Shown piece after piece: positions 5,629 to 10,075 of a stretch of DNA of 10,075 bases. The notes beneath the pieces were generated by a model that saw only the letters and a program-made list of their open reading frames with translations, ran no database searches and was not told the origin of the DNA. This stretch comes from an uncultured Candidatus Saccharibacteria bacterium. GTDB taxonomy: Bacteria; Patescibacteriota; Saccharimonadia; Saccharimonadales; Saccharimonadaceae. Location: NCBI GenBank assembly GCA_947253405.1, contig CAMXZF010000018.1, positions 1 to 10,075 of the forward strand, in the 5' to 3' direction. Every line of letters begins with the position of its first letter. Positions within the stretch are counted from its first letter, which is position 1. The translations under genes were made by a program, and so were the position numbers.

Positions 5629-7371
5629 CTAACTATCTACATCTACTAGATCCATTTTTATCAGTCTACCTTCAACCGAAATTACACCCTGCCACTCATT
5701 TAAAGTTAGCTCGACCAAAGCGTCAACATATTGTACGCTGCCATTAATATCGCAAGGTTCAAGCGTAAAGCGATCGGCGGCATTAAAAACCACTAATTTA
5801 ATAGAATTTCCCAACTTATCCAATAAAACATAACGCACGTGATTACCGTCTTTTCCCATTACACTACGGCTAGCAATTCTGGCACCCTTTAGCTGAAAGA
5901 CTGGTACTGGATTAGCTTGGCCAAAAGGCTCCAGCCTACTTATATCTTCGATCAACTGCGCTGTAAATTCACTAAAATTATTAACTTCAACATCTGGATC
6001 TGGGTATAAAAATTTGATTTGATCAGTTAGCTTAAGTGATTGATAATATTCATTCAGAGCTTTTTTCCATTCGTAAAAATCACTACAGTTAACAGTTAGA
6101 CCGCCAGCAGCTAAATGCCCACCCCCCTTTAACAACAGTGATTTAGTATTTGCAATAGCGCCAACAATAGAAAAATCACCAAAACTACGACCCGAACCCT
6201 TAGCTTCCTTACCGTTACTACTAAACACAAAAGCTGGACGCTCAAAAGCCTCTTCGATTTTTGATGCTACTATACCAATAACCCCCTCATGCCAATCCTG
6301 CCCAATAGCAACAGCCACCGAATCATCTGGTTTGATCTGTTTGGCGGCCTCTTTATAAATATTTGCTTGCAGCTGCTTGCGCCTACTGTTCAAACCATCT
6401 AGCTTTTTAGCTAATGATAAAGCCTCTGATCGATTTTTGGACAAAAGTAGTTTTATTGCTAATTCGGCATGCTCTAACCTACCGGATGCATTAAGTCTTG
6501 GCCCTAAAATAAATCCAACTGAGCGCGAATCTAGCTTGCTAACATCTAACCCCGACACTATCATCAAAGCCTTTAAGCCAATGCGACGAGTTTTTTTGAT
6601 AACTTCTAATCCCCATTTAGTATAAGCACGATTTTCATCCAACAAACTAACTACATCACTAATTGTTCCCAAAGCCACTAGATCAAGTAACCACTTTTCT
6701 TGTCCTGCTGGCAAGCGGTCTTTATAGGTCATCTGTAGTGCTTGTACTAATTTAAAAGCTACGCCACAGCCACAAAGATCTAAAAAGGGATAGGCTAACT
6801 CGGCTTTGTCTTTTTTGATGTCACATTTTAAACAGTAATTTTTGTCATACCATTTAGGATGATTTAAAGCACAAATCTTTGGGTCAACAACAGCAATAGC
6901 TTCTGGTAGTTTGTCGCTAGGCGTATGATGATCTGTAATAATAACATCTATTCCAAGCTGATTGGCTCGTTTGACTTCGTCAAAAGCTACAATGCCATTA
7001 TCTACGGTTAAAATTAAGTCTGTACCGGCGGATTTTAATTTTTCAATTGCTTTAATGTTCATGCCGTAACCCTCCTTAAATCTATCGGGTGTGTAGCTAT
7101 TTACTTTAAAGCCAAATTTAGGCAAAGCATCTAATAATAATACTGTCGAAGTAATGCCATCAACATCATAATCACCATAAATAGTAATCTGTTCTTGCTT
7201 TTGCCTTGCTAGTTTTAGCCTATCAATTGCATTGTCCATATCGGGCAACAAAAAGGGGTCATGCTTAGCTTTGTCGTAATCAGGATACAGAAAGTCATCT
7301 CGCACCTGTCTGTCGTTCAGATTGCGAGCTAGGAAAATCCGCTCAATCAAGCTGGCTGATTGTCGCGACAT
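5629..7371 (-). CDS. recJ: Single-stranded-DNA-specific 5'-3' exonuclease RecJ
   Basis: RecJ degrades single-stranded DNA 5' to 3' in recombination and repair. All DHH-family metal motifs are present: GDYDVDGIT (66-74), VDNG (123-126), ITDHH (145-149), and LDLVALGTISDVV (229-241). The DHHA1 domain holds GGGHLAAGG (416-424), and a C-terminal OB-like domain runs from about 455 to 580. The length of 580 residues matches E. coli RecJ (577). The odd point is an insertion of about 20 residues between VVDPK (161-165) and YPF (194-196), with Cys180-x2-Cys183. Together with Cys200-x-Cys202 it forms a possible metal-binding set. The ATG overlaps the last base of the upstream regulator's stop (TAATG), so the two are translationally coupled. 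No separate Shine-Dalgarno is needed. Confidence 0.97.
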   Translation of the reverse strand: MSRQSASLIERIFLARNLNDRQVRDDFLYPDYDKAKHDPFLLPDMDNAIDRLKLARQKQEQITIYGDYDVDGITSTVLLLDALPKFGFKVNSYTPDRFKEGYGMNIKAIEKLKSAGTDLILTVDNGIVAFDEVKRANQLGIDVIITDHHTPSDKLPEAIAVVDPKICALNHPKWYDKNYCLKCDIKKDKAELAYPFLDLCGCGVAFKLVQALQMTYKDRLPAGQEKWLLDLVALGTISDVVSLLDENRAYTKWGLEVIKKTRRIGLKALMIVSGLDVSKLDSRSVGFILGPRLNASGRLEHAELAIKLLLSKNRSEALSLAKKLDGLNSRRKQLQANIYKEAAKQIKPDDSVAVAIGQDWHEGVIGIVASKIEEAFERPAFVFSSNGKEAKGSGRSFGDFSIVGAIANTKSLLLKGGGHLAAGGLTVNCSDFYEWKKALNEYYQSLKLTDQIKFLYPDPDVEVNNFSEFTAQLIEDISRLEPFGQANPVPVFQLKGARIASRSVMGKDGNHVRYVLLDKLGNSIKLVVFNAADRFTLEPCDINGSVQYVDALVELTLNEWQGVISVEGRLIKMDLVDVDS

Positions 7372-7667
7372 TATCGTACAATACGATGCTTATTGACGTT
7401 ACCGAGCTGCTGAGATTTAATGACGATAGCTTGTAATTCTTTAAAAATTGGAAAATCTTTATTAGTAGAATAAACTTTTGTGTTACCTCTTTGGCTAGAT
7501 ACTAAAAATCCCGCCTTCTCTAAACGGCGCAATTCTCTTTGAATGTTACCTGGATCTTCTTTAATAAGCTTAGCTAAACCTCTAACATGGGTTTTAAAAT
7601 CAGGGTACTTTGCATAAACTACCACAATTTTACGTCTCACTCGCGATGTAATAAAGACGTCAAGCAT
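7371..7667 (-). CDS. Winged-helix (ArsR-like) transcriptional regulator upstream of recJ
   Basis: A 98-residue DNA-binding protein. A helix at the N-terminus (FITSRVRRKIVVVYAKYP) leads into a winged helix-turn-helix at about 28-70: VRGLAKLIKEDPGNIQRELRRLEKAGFL, with a wing at SSQRGNTKVYSTN (57-69). The pattern is typical of short ArsR/MarR-like regulators common in CPR genomes. No metal-binding Cys pair and no ligand domain are visible. It has a strong Shine-Dalgarno (AAGGAGG, 7677-7683) 9 bases before the ATG, and its stop overlaps the recJ start by one base. A perfect 16-bp palindrome and two smaller inverted repeats lie upstream, which suggests that it controls its own operon. Its role in repair regulation is inference from linkage only. 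Confidence 0.85.
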   Translation of the reverse strand: MLDVFITSRVRRKIVVVYAKYPDFKTHVRGLAKLIKEDPGNIQRELRRLEKAGFLVSSQRGNTKVYSTNKDFPIFKELQAIVIKSQQLGNVNKHRIVR

Positions 7668-7695
7668 CTAAAGAATCCTCCTTATAAGTCATTAG

Positions 7696-7714
7696 CTATG
7701 ATTATTGATCATAG
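7696..7714 (-). promoter_or_regulatory. Inverted repeat in the regulator-recJ leader
   Basis: The 7-bp arms CTATGAT and ATCATAG with a 5-base loop lie 12 bases upstream of the Shine-Dalgarno. It could be an mRNA hairpin or a second protein-binding site. A weaker GTTAA/TTAAC repeat lies between it and the 16-bp palindrome. Confidence 0.4.
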
Positions 7715-7730
7715 TGTGGTGTTAAATACT

Positions 7731-7759
7731 ATATTAACATAGCGCTAATATTAGCGCAA
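7731..7759 (-). promoter_or_regulatory. Candidate promoter and 16-bp operator of the regulator-recJ operon
   Basis: A perfect 16-bp palindrome, GCGCTAATATTAGCGC, occupies 7742-7757. It sits between a possible -35 (TTGCGC, 7754-7759, minus strand) and -10 (TAATAT, 7731-7736, preceded by TGT as an extended -10), with 17 bases between them. An operator in the promoter spacer is a classic repressor arrangement. The promoter boxes match poorly (3 of 6 each), so the palindrome is the firm observation and the promoter is tentative. Confidence 0.5.
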
Positions 7760-7761
7760 GC

Positions 7762-7789
7762 AAAAACAGCCCCTACTATAGGAGCTGTT
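7762..7789 (-). terminator. Intrinsic terminator of the bL33 gene
   Basis: On the minus strand AACAGC and GCUGUU pair, continue through a U-G wobble into CCUA/UAGG, and close with a 3-base loop. This makes an 11-bp stem followed directly by five U residues. It starts about 20 bases after the bL33 stop. It insulates bL33 from the regulator-recJ operon. Confidence 0.85.
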
Positions 7790-7809
7790 ATCGAGTTTAG
7801 GCTCAAAGA

Positions 7810-8031
7810 CTAGCGCTTCTTTGGCTTAACTTCGTTACGACCAAGATTCTTTTTAGTTTCAGTAAAAACTTCGTGCCGTCTAGTTTTAGGATTATATTTC
7901 TTTAGCGCTAATTTGCCTTGGCTATTATTAGTGCGATTTTGAGGATTTACAGTTGTATAAATCCGAGACTTGCCGTCTGGACTAACCAAGCCAATTAGTT
8001 TGCGCTTTGACTTACTATTACTCTTTGACAT
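7810..8031 (-). CDS. rpmG: 50S ribosomal protein bL33 (cysteine-free form)
   Basis: A 73-residue basic protein of the large ribosomal subunit. The core at about 10-60 aligns by eye with bL33: KRKLIGLVSPDGKSRIYTT (10-27) matches the usual LVCTECGxRNYTT, and LALKKYNPKTRRHEVFTETK (41-60) matches LELKKYCPRCRKHTxHxETK. All four zinc-ribbon cysteines are replaced (Ser, Asp/Gly, Asn, Thr), so it is the zinc-independent C-minus form. A 13-residue basic tail (KNLGRNEVKPKKR) extends beyond the usual end, and the N-terminus is Ser/Lys-rich. It is monocistronic, with its own terminator, and diverges from the dcd-like gene. The Shine-Dalgarno is weak (GAGCGGAT). Confidence 0.85.
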   Translation of the reverse strand: MSKSNSKSKRKLIGLVSPDGKSRIYTTVNPQNRTNNSQGKLALKKYNPKTRRHEVFTETKKNLGRNEVKPKKR

Positions 8032-8040
8032 ATCCGCTCT

Positions 8041-8070
8041 ATCTTAACATATTACCCCTATAGTCCGCAA
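8041..8070 (-). promoter_or_regulatory. Tentative promoter of the bL33 gene
   Basis: TTGCGG (8065-8070) and TAAGAT (8041-8046) lie 18 bases apart on the minus strand. The start would fall near 8034, only a few bases before the ATG, making the mRNA nearly leaderless. Other weak -10 options exist nearby. Confidence 0.3.
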
Positions 8071-8092
8071 ATACTTCGAAAATCTAATGTGG

Positions 8093-8101
8093 TGATATAA
8101 T
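8093..8101 (+). promoter_or_regulatory. Extended -10 promoter of the dcd-like gene
   Basis: TG-A-TATAAT is a perfect extended -10 element (TATAAT at 8096-8101). No good -35 is present, which is normal for this class. Transcription would begin near 8108, about 27 bases before the ATG. A second TATAAT lies at 8105-8110. The bL33 promoter region lies back-to-back with it. Confidence 0.6.
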
Positions 8102-8134
8102 AAATATAATTAGTAATACTAAAAGAGGGATAAG

Positions 8135-8629
8135 ATGGTATTAAGTGACAAGACAATAGCTGCGCTATCAGTTAACGATAATTACTTACCGCTAATTGAG
8201 CCACTAGACAAAAATAATTTAAGCCCAGCTAGTGTGGACTTAACATTGTCTGGCCATTTAATTGATGAGTTCGATAACAAATTAGATTTTGAGAAATTTA
8301 AGTTAAACCCAGGCCAGTTTGTATTACTGTCAACTAAAGAAATAGTTAATCTGCCATTTAATGTAGCGGCCTTTGTAAAAGGAAAATCAAGTTTAGCTCG
8401 TAAAGGCGTTATGATAGAGTGTGCCGGATTTGTTGATCCGGGATTTTCTGGAACTATCACTTTGCAAGTAAAAAACTTAAATCAAAATCACGCAATTTTA
8501 TTAAAAGCTGGTGCAAAAATCTGCCAAGTTGTCTTTTTCAAACTCGACCAAGCATCTTATAACCCCTATTCTTCTGATAATGGCCATCATTATCAGAATC
8601 AAAGAGGCGCTACTAAAGCTAGATCGTAA
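8135..8629 (+). CDS. dcd: dCTP deaminase / dUTPase-family protein with substituted catalytic Glu
   Basis: A 164-residue member of the dCTP deaminase/dUTPase superfamily. The N-terminus (MVLSDKTIAAL, then IEPLDKNNLSPASVDLTLS at 21-39) is typical of archaeal-type Dcd. The central block GKSSLARKGVMIECAGFVDPGFSG (83-106) matches the GRSSLARxG...IDPGFxG signature, with Ser85, Ser86, Arg89 and Asp101 kept. The C-terminal NQRGAT (155-160) matches the nucleotide-covering tail. Two deviations matter. The usual GRSS is GKSS, and the catalytic Glu in TLE/VLE (Glu138 in E. coli Dcd) is Gln111 (TLQVKN, codon CAA). Deamination needs that Glu, so the protein may be a dUTPase or another nucleotide-binding protein. 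It has an extended -10 promoter, a Shine-Dalgarno (AGAGGGAT) before the ATG, and converges with rpsJ. Confidence 0.85.
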   Translation: MVLSDKTIAALSVNDNYLPLIEPLDKNNLSPASVDLTLSGHLIDEFDNKLDFEKFKLNPGQFVLLSTKEIVNLPFNVAAFVKGKSSLARKGVMIECAGFVDPGFSGTITLQVKNLNQNHAILLKAGAKICQVVFFKLDQASYNPYSSDNGHHYQNQRGATKARS

Positions 8630-8643
8630 AGCAAACTTTTGCT
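8630..8643. terminator. Small hairpin between dcd-like and rpsJ (possible bidirectional terminator)
   Basis: The arms AGCAAA and TTTGCT with almost no loop fill the 15-base gap between two convergent genes. It may end transcription in both directions, but the T-tract is poor on either strand. Confidence 0.35.
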
Positions 8644-8644
8644 A

Positions 8645-8962
8645 CTACATTCGAATTTCGGCGTCAACACCAGCCGGCAAAGATAGGTTCTGTAGACTAT
8701 CAATGGTCTTTGGTTTTGCATCAACAATATCAATCAAGCGCTTATGTACGCGCATTTCAAATGCTTCACCACCCTTTTTGTAAACATGCGGCGACTTAAC
8801 AACAGTAAAAGTACTGCGCTTAACTGGCAATGGGACTGGTCCAACAATACTAGCACCACTGCGAACGGCTGTATCAACAATTTGCTTAGCTGCAGCATCG
8901 ATAACGCGACTGTCGTAAGCCTTTAGTTTTATACGAATTTTTGGCAAAGCTGTATCTGCCAT
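8645..8962 (-). CDS. rpsJ: 30S ribosomal protein uS10
   Basis: A complete 105-residue uS10, a structural protein of the 30S head that also serves in antitermination complexes as NusE. Landmarks are KIRIKLKAYDSRVIDAAA (8-25), GPVPLPVKRSTFTVVKSPHV (41-60), HKRLIDIVDAKPKT (73-86) and the C-terminal LPAGVDAEI (95-103). It starts with ATG behind a good Shine-Dalgarno (AAGGAG). It lies downstream of tuf on the same strand but is separated from it by a strong terminator and has its own promoter. No rplC follows: the next gene is the convergent dcd-like gene. It is therefore cut off from the S10 operon genes that normally follow it. Confidence 0.97.
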   Translation of the reverse strand: MADTALPKIRIKLKAYDSRVIDAAAKQIVDTAVRSGASIVGPVPLPVKRSTFTVVKSPHVYKKGGEAFEMRVHKRLIDIVDAKPKTIDSLQNLSLPAGVDAEIRM

Positions 8963-9069
8963 CTTTTCTCCTTCTGATTATATTCCCAATAATCTACGGG
9001 GTATTGCAATCTCTGCTACCTCTAAAGAACCGGCACAAAGTTACCAATACGATTAATTTTACTCTATAA

Positions 9070-9098
9070 ATTATAAACTAAGCTTGCTTTATCTGCAA
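9070..9098 (-). promoter_or_regulatory. Promoter of rpsJ
   Basis: On the minus strand TTGCAG (9093-9098) lies 17 bases before a perfect TATAAT (9070-9075), just after the tuf terminator. The start would be near 9063, giving a leader of about 100 nt before the rpsJ ATG. The -35 is weak, but spacing and position are good. Confidence 0.6.
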
Positions 9099-9104
9099 AT
9101 TAAC

Positions 9105-9135
9105 AAAAAAGTCGCACTCTAGATAGTGCGACTTT
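9105..9135 (-). terminator. Intrinsic terminator of tuf
   Basis: A perfect 11-bp stem, AAAGTCGCACT (9108-9118) and AGTGCGACTTT (9125-9135), with a 6-base loop, is followed on the minus strand by six T residues. It begins about 25 bases after the tuf stop and is the clearest intrinsic terminator in the window. Confidence 0.93.
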
Positions 9136-9160
9136 AGTTACCACTCTGTCAAAAGCTAAA

Positions 9161-10075
9161 CTATTTAATGATTTCGGTCACCTGACCAGCACCAACGGTG
9201 CGACCGCCTTCGCGAATAGCGAAAGTTAGACCTTTTTCCATAGCGACAGGAGCTTGTAGTTTAACGCTAAACTCAACATTATCGCCTGGCATAACCATTT
9301 CTTTACCGGCTGGAAGTTCAACTTCACCAGTAACATCGGTAGTACGGAAGTAGAATTGTGGCTTGTAACCTTTTGAGAATGGTGTGTGTCGGCCACCTTC
9401 TTCCTTCTTTAGAATATAAACCTGACCCTTAAACTCGGTGTGTGGTGTGATTGATCCTGGTTTAGCGATAACTTGACCGCGCTCGATGTCTGTGCGTTCA
9501 ATACCGCGTAGCAAAATACCAGCATTGTCGCCAGCTTCGCCTTCTTCCAAAGTCTTTTTAAATGCCTCAATACCAGTAACAACTGATTTTTGAGTTTTCT
9601 TTAGGCCAACAATTTCAACTTCGTCGTTCATGTGGACAACGCCCTGCTCTATACGACCAGTTGCAACGGTGCCACGGCCCTTAATTGAAAAGACATCTTC
9701 AATTGGCATTAGGAAAGGCTTATCTAAAGCACGCTTTGGCTCTGGGAAATATTCGTCCATAGCCTTGACTAGCTCCATAATGTGATCCATTTCCTTTTCA
9801 TCGCCCTCAATAGCCTTTAAGGCTGAGCCTTTGATGATTGGGCAATCACGATCAAAGCCGTTCTTTTCTAGTAAATCTCGAACATCTTCTTCAACCAACT
9901 CAACTAGATCTGGATCAGCTTGGTCCATCTTGTTTAGGAAAACCAAAATTTTTGGCACACCAACCTGGTGGGCTAACAGAACGTGTTCGCGTGTTTGTGG
10001 CATTGGGCCATCGGCAGCTGAAACTACCAAAATAGCACCGTCAACCTGAGCAGCACCGGTAATCATGTTTTTAAC
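9161..10075 (-). CDS. tuf: Elongation factor Tu (N-terminal part cut off by the window edge)
   Basis: EF-Tu carries aminoacyl-tRNA to the ribosome as a GTP complex. About 304 residues plus the stop are visible. The gene runs off the right edge, so the P-loop and the DCPGH region are missing (about 90 residues). The visible part starts VKNMITGAAQVDGAILVV and contains the G4 motif NKMD, the G5-region GSALK, domain 2 (KPFLMPIEDVFSIKGRGTV) and domain 3 (GGRHTPFSKGYKPQFYFRTTDVTG, AIREGGRTVGAGQVTEIIK to the stop). All are near-identical to bacterial EF-Tu. The Met within MITGAA is internal, not a start. A strong intrinsic terminator follows the gene. Confidence 0.98.
   Translation of the reverse strand, partial: VKNMITGAAQVDGAILVVSAADGPMPQTREHVLLAHQVGVPKILVFLNKMDQADPDLVELVEEDVRDLLEKNGFDRDCPIIKGSALKAIEGDEKEMDHIMELVKAMDEYFPEPKRALDKPFLMPIEDVFSIKGRGTVATGRIEQGVVHMNDEVEIVGLKKTQKSVVTGIEAFKKTLEEGEAGDNAGILLRGIERTDIERGQVIAKPGSITPHTEFKGQVYILKKEEGGRHTPFSKGYKPQFYFRTTDVTGEVELPAGKEMVMPGDNVEFSVKLQAPVAMEKGLTFAIREGGRTVGAGQVTEIIK

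Noticed and set aside
8182..8460. Antisense open frame inside the dcd-like gene
   Set aside because: The plus-strand frame has clear Dcd motifs along its whole length, while the antisense product has no recognisable features.
8511..8783. Plus-strand open frame bridging the end of the dcd-like gene and rpsJ
   Set aside because: It overlaps two firmly identified genes in other frames and has no promoter or ribosome-binding site.
8977..9009. TTGCAA and TATAAT close to the rpsJ start as a promoter
   Set aside because: The spacing is 21 bases, too long for normal recognition. The pair at 9070-9098 has 17-base spacing.
3..10075. UGA recoded as glycine or tryptophan, as in some other CPR lineages
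   Set aside because: All genes are full-length under the standard code, Trp and Gly use normal codons, and no in-frame TGA is needed to restore any family's length.

Overview
The window looks like a piece of a small, low-GC, compact bacterial chromosome, most likely a Candidate Phyla Radiation (Patescibacteria) organism and plausibly a Saccharibacterium (TM7). This is inferred from protein character: a cysteine-free bL33, a short winged-helix protein of a type common in these genomes, a Gram-positive-style WxL surface cluster, very short gaps between genes, and a stand-alone uS10 gene. All reading frames are intact under the standard code. The 13 visible stops are 7 TAA and 6 TAG, with no TGA. 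No rRNA, tRNA, CRISPR array, transposase or prophage gene was seen, and no stretch over 300 bases lacks a gene.

Layout. Positions 1-1279 (+): the end of a long low-complexity S/N/Q/P/T-rich protein, possibly the tail of ScpB, followed 8 bases later by an RsuA/RluB-family 23S/16S pseudouridine synthase. Positions 1290-1631 (-): a small three-helix membrane protein, convergent with the synthase. Positions 1701-4209 (-): a self-contained cell-surface operon with its own promoter. It encodes a secreted WxL-like protein, a DUF916-like membrane-anchored partner, and a secreted protein with a C-terminal APNSG-plus-hydrophobic segment. This matches the composition of Lactobacillus csc/WxL clusters. 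A strong hairpin separates the first gene from the second. Positions 4243-5529 (-): an M16 zinc peptidase with all metal ligands.

Positions 5629-7667 (-): a winged-helix regulator overlapping recJ by one base (TAATG). Upstream lies a perfect 16-bp palindrome that could be its operator. RecJ carries an unusual cysteine-containing insertion. Positions 7762-8031 (-): bL33 with its intrinsic terminator. Positions 8093-8629 (+): a dCTP-deaminase/dUTPase-family protein driven by an extended -10 promoter. Its usual catalytic glutamate is a glutamine. Positions 8645-10075 (-): tuf (5' end cut by the window edge), a strong terminator, then rpsJ behind its own promoter and a leader of about 100 nt.

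The genes combine housekeeping translation functions (EF-Tu, uS10, bL33, rRNA modification), DNA repair and nucleotide hygiene (RecJ, Dcd-like), and a surface-protein module that probably builds part of the envelope. The most interesting points are the WxL module in a CPR-like genome, the Glu-to-Gln change in the Dcd-like protein, the RecJ cysteine insertion and the palindrome-controlled regulator-recJ operon.
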